Positions 24,778 through 32,800 of a stretch of 64,000 nt of DNA are shown in pieces. The position numbers and the translations under genes are program-made. The notes below the pieces were generated by a model, which searched no databases, was not told the DNA's origin, and was given only the letters and a program-made list of their open reading frames with translations. Every line of letters starts with the position of its first letter. The stretch's first letter is position 1. This DNA is from Variovorax davisae (lineage in GTDB: Bacteria > Pseudomonadota > Gammaproteobacteria > Burkholderiales > Burkholderiaceae_C): positions 248,001-312,000 of the forward strand of contig NZ_JASZYS010000008.1 of NCBI RefSeq assembly GCF_030316845.1. The letters run 5' to 3'.

Positions 24778-25980
24778 ATGAAAATCACGCAAGTCGATAC
24801 GGTCCACGCGGCCGCCTATCCCAACATCCTGTGGGTGCAGGTCCACACCGACACGGGCCTGGTGGGCCTGGGGGAGACCTTTCGGGGCGCCCAGGCCGTG
24901 CAGGCGCAGATCCATGAACTGGTCGCCCCTTACTTGCTGGGAAAGGACCCGCTCGCCATCGAAGCCCACAGCCAGCACCTGCTGTACGGCTATGTCGGCT
25001 TCGCCAGCAGCGGCGCCGAGACGCGCGCCGCTTCGGCGGTCGACATCGCGCTGTGGGACCTGTTCGGCCAGGTCACGCAACAGCCGCTCTACCAGTTGCT
25101 CGGCGGCGCGGTGCGCGAGCGCGTCCCGGTCTACAACACCTGCGCGGGCTACACCTACAACAAGGCGCCGCAGCGCCGCTCGGTGACGCAGGCCAGCGCC
25201 GAGGTCGCGCCGGAAGGGCCCTACGAGGACCAGGTCGCGTTCGTCAAGCGCCCGGCGGCGCTGGCCGAAAGCCTGCTGTCCGAGGGCTACAAGGCAATGA
25301 AGATCTGGCCCTTCGATCCGTTCGCCCAGGCCAGCGGCGGCCAGTCGATCTCGGCCCGGGACCTGGACACGGCACTCCAGCCCTTTCGCGAAATCCGGCG
25401 CGCCGTCGGCCACGAGATGGACATCATGGTGGAGCTCCATTCGATGTGGAACCTGCCGATGGCGGTGCGGATCGCGCAGGCGCTCGAGGAGTTCAAGCCC
25501 TATTGGATCGAGGACCCGGTCCAGATGTCCAACCTGGACACGATCGCCGAATTCCGTTCGCGCACCCGTGTTCCGGTCTGCGGCAGCGAGACGCTGGCCA
25601 CCATCCAGCCATTCGTCCAGCTGCTCAAGAACAATGCGGTCGACTATGTGATGCTGGACCTGGGCTGGGTCGGCGGCCTGTCCGAAGCCAGGAAGATCGC
25701 GGCCCTGGCGAAGGCCTTCCACAAGCCGGTCGCGCCGCATGACTGCACCGGTCCGGTCGTGCTCGCGGCGTCGCTCCACCTGGCGATGAGCACGACCAAC
25801 GTGGTGCTGCAGGAAGTGGTGCGCGCCTACCTCGGGGGCTGGTACCGCGAGCTGGTGACACAGTTGCCCGATGTCCGCGCCGGCCATGCGACGGTTCCGC
25901 CCGGCGCCGGCCTGGGCCTGGCGCTGTCGCCGGCGCTGCTGCAGCGGCCTGACGTCACCGTGCGCAGTTCGAAGCTGTGA
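24778..25980 (+). CDS. Mandelate racemase/muconate lactonizing (enolase-superfamily) enzyme, probable sugar-acid dehydratase
   Basis: A 400-residue cytoplasmic enzyme. The N-terminal capping domain begins MKITQVDTVHAAAYPNILWV and includes the substrate-lid GLGETFRGAQAV. The barrel carries a catalytic lysine in YKAMKIWPFDP, metal ligands in IMVELHSMWN, WIEDPV and VCGSETLA, and a general-base histidine in APHDCTGPVVLAAS. This is the enolase-superfamily set for dehydrating aldonic or aldaric acids to 2-keto-3-deoxy acids. The exact sugar acid is unresolved. It sits 11 bases after the importer and just before an aldose epimerase and a DHDPS-like aldolase, a typical sugar-acid route. Confidence 0.87.
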   Translation: MKITQVDTVHAAAYPNILWVQVHTDTGLVGLGETFRGAQAVQAQIHELVAPYLLGKDPLAIEAHSQHLLYGYVGFASSGAETRAASAVDIALWDLFGQVTQQPLYQLLGGAVRERVPVYNTCAGYTYNKAPQRRSVTQASAEVAPEGPYEDQVAFVKRPAALAESLLSEGYKAMKIWPFDPFAQASGGQSISARDLDTALQPFREIRRAVGHEMDIMVELHSMWNLPMAVRIAQALEEFKPYWIEDPVQMSNLDTIAEFRSRTRVPVCGSETLATIQPFVQLLKNNAVDYVMLDLGWVGGLSEARKIAALAKAFHKPVAPHDCTGPVVLAASLHLAMSTTNVVLQEVVRAYLGGWYRELVTQLPDVRAGHATVPPGAGLGLALSPALLQRPDVTVRSSKL

Positions 25981-25990
25981 GCGGATCGCG

Positions 25991-26941
25991 ATGCACCTGA
26001 ACGTGACGCCCGAGACCACGCTGCGCAGCGGGGCGCTGACGGCGACGCTGGCGCCGGCTGCCGGCGGACGCATCACCGGTCTTTGCGGCACGGCCGCGGG
26101 CGAGACCATCGACTGGCTGGTGCCGCTCGCCGACGCCGTGCGCGCCGCCGGGTTCGAATCCACGCAGTGGCCCAAGGCCGGCTGCTACCCCCTGGTGCCG
26201 TTCTCGAACCGCATCCGCGACGGCCGCCTGGCCGGCCCGCAGGGGAGGGTGCAGCTGCCGCTCCATCCGGGGGAACGGCATGCGCTGCACGGCGTCGGCC
26301 AGCAGCGGCCCTGGCGCCTCGAGCAGCACGCAGCGGACCGCGCCACCATGACCTACGTCCATGTGCCGGGGGACCACGGCTGGCCATGGGCTTTCATCGC
26401 CGAGCAGGTGGTGGAACTCGACCCCGCAGGCCTCTCGCTGAACCTTCGGGTCCGCAACGAGGGGCGGGAGCCGATGCCCAGCGGTTGTGGCTTCCATCCC
26501 TATTTCCCGGCCCGCTTCGCGCACGCCCTGCAGTTCGATGCGCGCACCGTCTGGCCGGCGGACGCCGAATTCCTCGCCAGCACGCCGGTGCCGACCGGTC
26601 CGGTGGACGACTACGCGTCGGCGCGCGCCTTGCCCGATGTCGAATGCACGCGCTACTACGCCGCATGGAACGGACAAGCGCGGATGGCGGCGCCCGACGG
26701 TGCCGCGATCGAACTGCTGGCCAGCGCCGCGCTGCAGCACCTGGTGTTGCATCGGGCGGGTCCGGGCGCCTACTTCTGCGTCGAACCGGTCTCGCATGTC
26801 GCCGACGCCGCCAACCTGGCCGCGGCGCGCGCCGACACCGGCTGGCGGCTGCTCGCGCCCGGCGAGGCGATGGCCTGCAGCCTGCGCCTGAACGTCTCTT
26901 CAAGCCTTGTCCCCATGGACGCCACGAGATCGACCCCATGA
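25991..26941 (+). CDS. Aldose 1-epimerase (mutarotase) family protein
   Basis: A 316-residue protein from ATG 25991. Galactose-mutarotase fold features: SGALTATLAPAAGGRITGL at the start, YPLVPFSNRIRDGRL (substrate-binding Asn-Arg), the catalytic-site histidine in RHALHGVGQQRPW, and the second histidine in SGCGFHPYFP. The catalytic glutamate is probably in AYFCVEPVSH. It would interconvert sugar anomers before oxidation or lactonisation. It overlaps the aldolase gene by 4 bases. Confidence 0.85.
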   Translation: MHLNVTPETTLRSGALTATLAPAAGGRITGLCGTAAGETIDWLVPLADAVRAAGFESTQWPKAGCYPLVPFSNRIRDGRLAGPQGRVQLPLHPGERHALHGVGQQRPWRLEQHAADRATMTYVHVPGDHGWPWAFIAEQVVELDPAGLSLNLRVRNEGREPMPSGCGFHPYFPARFAHALQFDARTVWPADAEFLASTPVPTGPVDDYASARALPDVECTRYYAAWNGQARMAAPDGAAIELLASAALQHLVLHRAGPGAYFCVEPVSHVADAANLAAARADTGWRLLAPGEAMACSLRLNVSSSLVPMDATRSTP

Positions 26942-27843
26942 CTGAATCGACTGCTTCCCTCCGAACCGCGCTGGACGGCATCTCCGGCATCCTGGTGACG
27001 CCCTTCGACGCTTCCGACCACATCGCGCCGGATCGCCTGGCGCCCGTGGTCGACCGTGCCATCGAGGCCGGCGTCCATGTGCTGGTCGCCAACGGCAACA
27101 CCAGCGAGTTCTTCGGCCTGACCATGGCGGAGGCCGAGCGCATGGTGCATGCCGCGGCGGAACATGTCCGAGGCCGCGTGCCCTTGCTGGGCGGCGTGGG
27201 GCGCAGCGTGCACGACGCCTGCGCCCTGGCGCGCGCCTCGCGCCGGGCAGGTGCCGCTGCCCTGATGGTGCATCAGCTGACCGATCCTTTCGTCGCGCCC
27301 AGCGGGGTGGTCACCTATGTGCGCCGAATTGCCGATGCGGCGGACGGCCTGCCCGTGGTGCTCTATCTGCGCGACGACGCGATCGGCCTGCCGGTGATCG
27401 AAGCCCTGTGCCGCATTCCGCAGGTGATCGGCGTGAAATGGGCGTCGCCCACGCCCTTGCGCCTGGTCCAGGCGATGGCGCAGGTGGCCGACCGCGGCCT
27501 GGCCTGGGTGTGCGGCCTGGCCGAGCCCTGGGCCCCGCCGATGTATGCAGTGGGCGCCCGCGGCTTCACCTCGGGGCTGATCAACGTGCGGCCCGACCTG
27601 TCGGTGCGCATTCACGCCGCGCTGGCGAAGGGGGACTACACGCTGGCGACGGAATTGATCGGCGGCATCGCGACCTTCGAAGAATTGCGCACGCACGAGC
27701 GCAACGGTTCGAACGTGAGCGTGGTGAAAGCGGCGCTGCAATACGCCGGGCGGGACTGCGGCGCGGCCCGGCCGCCCAGCACCTGGCCGCTGCCGGAAGC
27801 GGACCTGGCGCAGCTCCGGCGGCTGGTCGACGGCTGGAAGTAG
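26938..27843 (+). CDS. Dihydrodipicolinate synthase/NAL-family aldolase or dehydratase
   Basis: A 301-residue class I aldolase-barrel protein. It shows GISGILVTPFDASDHIAPD, the GNTSEFFGLTMAEAERM loop (usual GTTGE replaced by GNTSE), the catalytic Tyr in VVLYLRDD and the Schiff-base Lys in VIGVKWASPTP. GNTSE-type members include ketodeoxy sugar-acid dehydratases and aldolases, so acting on the product of the upstream dehydratase is the natural inference. True lysine-biosynthesis DapA function is unlikely in this context. Confidence 0.87.
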   Translation: MTESTASLRTALDGISGILVTPFDASDHIAPDRLAPVVDRAIEAGVHVLVANGNTSEFFGLTMAEAERMVHAAAEHVRGRVPLLGGVGRSVHDACALARASRRAGAAALMVHQLTDPFVAPSGVVTYVRRIADAADGLPVVLYLRDDAIGLPVIEALCRIPQVIGVKWASPTPLRLVQAMAQVADRGLAWVCGLAEPWAPPMYAVGARGFTSGLINVRPDLSVRIHAALAKGDYTLATELIGGIATFEELRTHERNGSNVSVVKAALQYAGRDCGAARPPSTWPLPEADLAQLRRLVDGWK

Positions 27844-27845
27844 CC

Positions 27846-28811
27846 ATGGGACGCCAATGGTTCGCCGCCGTCCTGTTCGGCCTCGTCGCCGCCGCGAGCT
27901 GGGCGGTCGCCGCACAGCCCTATCCAGCCCACCCGGTGAAACTGGTCATCCCGGTTCCGCCCGGTGGCAGCGCGGACGTGGTCGGGCGCCTGCTGGCCAA
28001 CGCGGTGGCGGCGGAGCTGGGCCAGCCGGTCATCGTCGACAACCGCGCCGGCGCCGCCGGCAGCGTGGGAACGGCGTCGGCGCTGAAGGCGCCGGCCGAC
28101 GGCTACACGCTGGTCCAGTGCAGCATCGGCAGCTGCGCCATCAATCCGAGCCTGTACAAGAACGTCGGCTACGACCTGCAGAAGGACATGGCGCCGGTGA
28201 TCCTGCTGGGCTCGTCGATCAATGTGCTCACGGTCAACAACGATGCGGGCATCCTCAGCGTGAAGGACCTGATCGACCAGGCCAGGCGCAAGCCCCTGGC
28301 CTACGCGTCTTCGGGCGTGGGCGCGTCCAACCACCTCGCCGCCGAGTTGCTCAAGAAGATGGCGGGCATCGAGATGACGCATGTGCCGTACAAGGGATCG
28401 GGGCCGGCCATCACCGACCTCATCGGCGGCCAGGTCCCGGTGTTCTTCGACAACGAGCCTTCCATCCTGCCCTTCATCAAGCAGGGCAAGGTGCGCGCGC
28501 TGGCGGTGACGGGCAAGACACGCTCGGCCAACCTGCCGGACGTCCCGACGATGGAAGAACTGGGCTTTGCCGGCTTCGTCATCGAGCCGTGGTACGCCTT
28601 CGCGGCCCCGGCGGGCACGCCCGAGCCGGCGATCCGGCGGCTCAATACCGCCTTCGACAACGCGCTGCATCAACCGGCGGTGCGCGACAGGCTGGTCGCG
28701 ATGGGCATCACCCCGGCGGGCGGCCCGCCCGAGGTGCTCGGCCGCCTGATCCGCAGCGAATACACGCGCTGGGCGGAGTTGATCCGCGCGCAGGGCATCA
28801 AGGGAGACTGA
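27846..28811 (+). CDS. Bug-family (TctC) periplasmic receptor
   Basis: A 321-residue exported protein with a signal peptide (FAAVLFGLVAAASWAVAA). Family marks: YPAHPVKLVIPVPPGGSAD, GQPVIVDNRAGAAGSVG, MTHVPYKGSGPAITDLIGGQ and LPDVPTMEELGFAGF. No TctAB membrane genes follow. As last gene of the GntR-controlled operon it supplies a second receptor beside the ABC binding protein. Its end overlaps the convergent hydrolase-cyclase gene by 14 bases. Confidence 0.9.
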   Translation: MGRQWFAAVLFGLVAAASWAVAAQPYPAHPVKLVIPVPPGGSADVVGRLLANAVAAELGQPVIVDNRAGAAGSVGTASALKAPADGYTLVQCSIGSCAINPSLYKNVGYDLQKDMAPVILLGSSINVLTVNNDAGILSVKDLIDQARRKPLAYASSGVGASNHLAAELLKKMAGIEMTHVPYKGSGPAITDLIGGQVPVFFDNEPSILPFIKQGKVRALAVTGKTRSANLPDVPTMEELGFAGFVIEPWYAFAAPAGTPEPAIRRLNTAFDNALHQPAVRDRLVAMGITPAGGPPEVLGRLIRSEYTRWAELIRAQGIKGD

Positions 28812-30156
28812 GGGACGCCGCAGCGCTGCCCTGTTGTTCGACGGCAAACAACCGCCACTCGCCGGGAATCCCCTTCAGGCGCTGCATTCCCCGGTCCTGA
28901 AACGCCAGTCCGGAGCCGGCCACCAGGTCCCTGACGGTGCTCGACACCAGCACTTCACCGGTCTGCGCATGGGTCGCCACGCGCGCGCCGGTATGCACGG
29001 CGATGCCCGCCACCTTGCCGCCCATCACTTCGCATTCCCCGGTGTGCAGCCCGGCACGGATCTCGAGCCCCAGCGCGCGCACCTCGCGCGAGATGGCGCA
29101 GGCGCAGCGCACCGCGCGCGCCGGCCCGTCGAAGGTGGCGAGGAAGCCGTCGCCCGCGGTGTCGATCTCGCGGCCCCGAAAGTGCTCCAGCTCGCGCCGA
29201 ACCAATGCGTGGTGACTCTCGAGCAGGTCGTGCCAGCTGCGATCGCCGAGGACGGCGGCGCGTTCGGTCGCCTTCACGATGTCGGTGAACATGACGGTGA
29301 CCAGCAGCCGGTCGGGTTCGGCGCCGAGTCGAGTCCCGGTGAGGAACTCCTCGATCTCGTCGAGGATGACGTCGCTGTCGCAGCCCCACGGCACGTGGTC
29401 GATGCCGTTCAACTCGACCAGCTTCGCGCCCGCGATGCGCTCGTGCATGTACTGGCTGGCGCCGAAATCGATGACGCGATCGTTTCGGCTGTGCAAGAGC
29501 AGCGTGGGCACGCGCACGGCGGACAGCACATGGCGGATGTCGATCTCCATGTTCATGCGCAACAGCGTGGCCGCGGCCGCCGGGCTCGCACTGGAGCGCA
29601 GCCAGCGCCCCCACCATTGACGGCATCGCTCGTCGCGGACCTGGCTCGGCCAGCGTGCCTCCATGCCGACGTCGCCGCCCCAGGCACGTTCCACCTCGTC
29701 GGCAAAGGCGAGCGACTGCTCCCTCGTCGGGCCCCAGGGGTAGTCGGGCGCCCTGGTGCGCCTCGCGAAAGCGCCGCCCATGATGAGCGCCGTCGCGCGC
29801 GCCGGGTAGGTGGCGGCGAACAGCGCGCACATCGCGCCGCCCTCCGAGTAGCCGAACAGCGCCGCGCGCTCAGAGCCGACGGCGTCCATCACGGCGCGCA
29901 CGTCGTCCATGCGAACCTCGAGGCTGGGCATGTTGTTGACGCGGTCCGACAGGCCCGTCCCCCGCTTGTCGAACAGGATCAGCCGGGAGAACGAGGCCAG
30001 CCGCGCGAACATCCGCGCCAGCACCGGCTCTTCCCAGAAGACATCGAGGTTCGAGACCCACCCCGGCACCAGCACCAGGTCGCGTGGACCGTTGCCGACC
30101 GTCTGGTAGGCGATGTTGACGCCACCGCTCTTCGCGTATTGGGTCGTGGGCAGCAT
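28798..30156 (-). CDS. Alpha/beta hydrolase-class III cyclase fusion
   Basis: A 452-residue cytoplasmic protein. Residues about 1-270 are an alpha/beta hydrolase: oxyanion-side LVLVPGWVSNLDVFWEEP, FDKRGTGLSDR, nucleophile elbow GYSEGG (Ser near 104), acid in LLHSRNDRVIDFG and His in NGIDHVPWG. Residues about 285-450 are a class III nucleotide cyclase: metal Asp in VMFTDIVKATERAA and TAGDGFLATFDG, then GLHTGECEVMGGKVAGIAVH and VATHAQTGEVLVSS. Such hydrolase-cyclase proteins recur in bacteria. Product and hydrolase ligand are unknown; the hydrolase half may act as a sensor. Confidence 0.88.
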   Translation of the reverse strand: MLPTTQYAKSGGVNIAYQTVGNGPRDLVLVPGWVSNLDVFWEEPVLARMFARLASFSRLILFDKRGTGLSDRVNNMPSLEVRMDDVRAVMDAVGSERAALFGYSEGGAMCALFAATYPARATALIMGGAFARRTRAPDYPWGPTREQSLAFADEVERAWGGDVGMEARWPSQVRDERCRQWWGRWLRSSASPAAAATLLRMNMEIDIRHVLSAVRVPTLLLHSRNDRVIDFGASQYMHERIAGAKLVELNGIDHVPWGCDSDVILDEIEEFLTGTRLGAEPDRLLVTVMFTDIVKATERAAVLGDRSWHDLLESHHALVRRELEHFRGREIDTAGDGFLATFDGPARAVRCACAISREVRALGLEIRAGLHTGECEVMGGKVAGIAVHTGARVATHAQTGEVLVSSTVRDLVAGSGLAFQDRGMQRLKGIPGEWRLFAVEQQGSAAASLSLP

Positions 30157-30244
30157 GGAGGTTGCGCTGAAAGCGCCGATCTTCCGGCGCTTTGAAGCTT
30201 GCCATAAATCGAAGCGTCGCGCGACCCTGCACGACGGCCGGGGC

Positions 30245-30258
30245 GGCCTGCGAAGGCC
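30245..30258 (-). terminator. Hairpin directly after the Bug gene stop
   Basis: On the minus strand GGCCT-TCGC-AGGCC follows the TAA stop at 30260 by one base. It is a 5-bp stem with no U-run, so a weak terminator or mRNA end-protecting hairpin at most. Confidence 0.35.
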
Positions 30259-30259
30259 G

Positions 30260-31222
30260 TTAGTCGACCTTGACGTTCGCCTCCCTGATCCGCTCGAGCT
30301 GGACCCGGCCGCTGGCCGTGGCCCAGCGGTGGAAGTCGGCCGGCGAGGCCGAGGGCGCGGCTTCGTTGCCGGTGCCCAGCAGCTTCTCCTGCACCTGGGG
30401 ATCGGCCAGCGCCCGGGTGGCGGCGGCGAACAGCTTCTCGCTCACGTCCCGGGGCAGGTTGGCCGGCCCGAACAGGCCGAACCAGAACGTGAAGTCGAAG
30501 CCGGGCAGGCCCTGCGACGCCAGGGTCGGCATGCCGGGCGCCACCGCAGAGGGCTGGGCGGTGGTCACGCCGAGCATCTTCACCACCTCCTGCTTGCCCA
30601 GCGGCAGCACCGAGGCGGCCGTGCCGAAGGACAGGTCGACGTCGCCCGCCGCGACCGCCTGCAAGGCCGGCGCGCCGCCCTTGAACGGGATGTGGGCCAT
30701 GGGCGCGCCGATCGCCCTTTCGAAGGACGTGGCCGCCAGGTGCGGCGAGCCGCCGATGCCGGAGGACGAATAGTTGAGCTTGCCGGGGTTGGCCCTGACC
30801 TTGGCGACCAGTTCGCCGAGGCTGTTGACGCCCAGCTTCGGGTTGACCGCCAGCACCAGCGGCGAGATGGTCAGCAGCGTGATCGGCGTGAAGTCGGCCG
30901 CCGTGTACTTCACCTTGTAGAGATGCTGGTCGATGCCGTAGAGCGTGCCGGTCGCCAGCCCCAGCGTGTAGCCGTCGGCCGGCGCGCGCCACAGCAGCGT
31001 CGAGGCGAGCGTGCTGCCGGCGCCGGGCTTGTTGTCGACCAGGATCGGCTGCCCGAGTTCCTTGCCCATGGCGTCGGCCACGATGCGCGCGATGAAATCG
31101 GCCGCGCCGGCCGGCGAGTAGCCGATGACGAGGCGGATCGGCTTGCTCGGATAGGTCTGGGCCTGCGCGCCGGCCATGCAGGCGAGGGCCGCCAGCGCGG
31201 CGAGAAGGATCTTGGTCGTCAT
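30260..31222 (-). CDS. Bug-family (TctC) periplasmic receptor
   Basis: A 320-residue exported protein with AGGAGA before ATG 31222 and a signal peptide ending AGAQAQ. Family features: YPSKPIRLVIGYSPAGAAD, GQPILVDNKPGAGS, APMAHIPFKGGAPALQAVAA and PGMPTLASQGLPGFD. It is the third orphan Bug receptor in the window. It closes the operon of importer, esterase, CoA-transferase and crotonases, suggesting it binds the same or a related acid. Confidence 0.9.
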   Translation of the reverse strand: MTTKILLAALAALACMAGAQAQTYPSKPIRLVIGYSPAGAADFIARIVADAMGKELGQPILVDNKPGAGSTLASTLLWRAPADGYTLGLATGTLYGIDQHLYKVKYTAADFTPITLLTISPLVLAVNPKLGVNSLGELVAKVRANPGKLNYSSSGIGGSPHLAATSFERAIGAPMAHIPFKGGAPALQAVAAGDVDLSFGTAASVLPLGKQEVVKMLGVTTAQPSAVAPGMPTLASQGLPGFDFTFWFGLFGPANLPRDVSEKLFAAATRALADPQVQEKLLGTGNEAAPSASPADFHRWATASGRVQLERIREANVKVD

Positions 31223-31242
31223 CTTGTCTCCTGGTGCGGGCC

Positions 31243-31989
31243 CTATCGGCCCGTGAATCGCGGCGCGCGCTTCTCGGACCACGCGGCCTGGCCTTCGCGC
31301 AGGTCGTCGGAGTCGATCGCGCGCCGCATGTCGTCCTGCAGTTCGGCCACGTTCAGCACGCCGCGGCCGATGCGGTTGAGGTGGCGCTTCATGCCCAGCA
31401 GGGCGATCGGCGCCATGCCGGCACAGGTGGCCGCGAGACGCGCCGCGGCCGCCTCCAGCTCGCCGGCCTGCACCAGTTGCGTGAGGAAGCCGATGGCCTT
31501 CATTTCCTCGGCGCCGATCTTCTCGGCGGTCAGGAACAGCCGCTTCGCGTTGTCCAGGCCCAGCCGGCTCACGTACCTTTCGAGTCCGCGCTGGTAGAAG
31601 TGCAGGCCCAGCCGCGCGGCCGGCATGAACATGTCGGCGCCGGGCACGCCGAGCCGGAAGTCGCAGGCCAGCGCGAAGTCGGTGGCGCCGCCGTACACAC
31701 CGCCGTGGACCAGCGCGATGGTCACCGGCCGGGCGTCTTCGAGGGCATCGACCACCTCCTCGAAGTTCACCGAGCGTGCCGCGCCGATGCGCGAGATGTC
31801 GTAGCCGCTGCAGAAGTACTTGCCTTCGCCGCGAAGCTGCAGCACCAGCACCTCGGGCGTGGCGTTGAGCGTGGCGATGTGCGCGGCCAGGGTCGCGAGG
31901 TCCTCCGGGCTCAGGCGGTTGGCCTGTTCGGGGCGGCGCAGCGTGATGGTAGCGACGGCGCCGCTCACTGAAAGTTCGGGGGTGCTCAT
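31243..31989 (-). CDS. Crotonase (enoyl-CoA hydratase/isomerase) family protein B
   Basis: A 248-residue protein (MSTPELSVSGAVATITL; an in-frame ATG at 32001 would add four residues). Crotonase fold: LRRPEQANRLSPEDLATL, the oxyanion-hole FCSGYDISRIG and GGVYGGATDFALACDFRLG. At the place where hydratases have the two catalytic glutamates the sequence is MFMPAARLGLHFYQRGLERY, with Ala after Pro, so simple hydration is doubtful. Starts 1 base after crotonase A ends. Role in the operon: an unidentified acyl-CoA conversion. Confidence 0.85.
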   Translation of the reverse strand: MSTPELSVSGAVATITLRRPEQANRLSPEDLATLAAHIATLNATPEVLVLQLRGEGKYFCSGYDISRIGAARSVNFEEVVDALEDARPVTIALVHGGVYGGATDFALACDFRLGVPGADMFMPAARLGLHFYQRGLERYVSRLGLDNAKRLFLTAEKIGAEEMKAIGFLTQLVQAGELEAAAARLAATCAGMAPIALLGMKRHLNRIGRGVLNVAELQDDMRRAIDSDDLREGQAAWSEKRAPRFTGR

Positions 31990-31990
31990 G

Positions 31991-32800
31991 TCAGCGTCCA
32001 TGGAATTGGGGCTTGCGCTTCTCGAGGAAGGCGCGGCGGCCTTCCTTGTAGTCTTCGCTGTCGAAGCAGCGGTCGACCGCCGCGGCCACCTCGCGCGCGT
32101 CCGCGGCCGCCGAGTATTGCTCGAAGAGGCGCACCGCGGACTTGGCGGCGAGCACGGTCAACGGGGCGTTGGCCGCCACGGACGCGGCGTAGGCGCGCAC
32201 CCGTTCTTCCAGGTCCGCGGCATCGACCGTGAAGTTGACCAGGCCGATGCGCAGCGCCTCGTCGGCGGCGAGGAAGCGGGCGCTGAAGAGCATGTCCTTG
32301 GCCGCCGACGGGCCCACCACGCGCGCGAGCGCCGCGAGGCCGTCGTAGTCGTAGCCCAGGCCGAGTTTGGCGGCCGGGATGCCGAAGCTGGCGTTCGTGC
32401 TCGCGAAGCGCAGGTCCGCGCCCAGGGCCAGCGCCAGTCCGCCGCCGATGCAGAAGCCTTCGATCATCGCGATCAGCGGCTTGCCGAGCCGCGAGAGGCC
32501 GGCATGGGCGCGCGCCGCGATCTCGCCATAGCTCTTCTTCTGCTCGGCGTTGGCGCGGTGCTGCTCGAACTCGGAGATGTCGGCGCCGGCCGCGAAGGAC
32601 TTGCCGCCCGCCCCGCGCATCACCACCACGCGCACCTCGGCGTCCTGCTGGAAGGCCTCGGCGGCATCGCCCAGGCCCTGCCACATCTCGAGCGACATCG
32701 CATTGCGTCGCTCGGGGTTGTTGAAGGTGATCCAGCCCACGCCGTCCTCTACCGCAGCGATGATCCTGGCCGTCGCCAGGGGCAGCGACCGGGCGCTCAC
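31991..32800 (-). CDS. Crotonase (enoyl-CoA hydratase/isomerase) family protein A
   Basis: A 269-residue protein starting at GTG 32800, which overlaps the CoA-transferase stop (GTGA) and has AAGGAG about 8 bases before it. Crotonase features: WITFNNPERRNAMSLEMWQG, oxyanion-hole FAAGADISEFEQHRA and IEGFCIGGGLALALGADLRF. The catalytic region reads SFGIPAAKLGLGYDYDGLAA: the usual Glu after Pro is Ala and the second Glu is also missing. The reaction is therefore not a standard hydration. Translationally coupled to the CoA-transferase. Confidence 0.88.
   Translation of the reverse strand: MSARSLPLATARIIAAVEDGVGWITFNNPERRNAMSLEMWQGLGDAAEAFQQDAEVRVVVMRGAGGKSFAAGADISEFEQHRANAEQKKSYGEIAARAHAGLSRLGKPLIAMIEGFCIGGGLALALGADLRFASTNASFGIPAAKLGLGYDYDGLAALARVVGPSAAKDMLFSARFLAADEALRIGLVNFTVDAADLEERVRAYAASVAANAPLTVLAAKSAVRLFEQYSAAADAREVAAAVDRCFDSEDYKEGRRAFLEKRKPQFHGR

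Noticed and set aside
26938..27843. DapA for lysine biosynthesis
   Set aside because: The usual GTTGE loop is GNTSE and the gene sits in a sugar-acid operon with a dehydratase, so a keto-deoxy acid enzyme is more likely.
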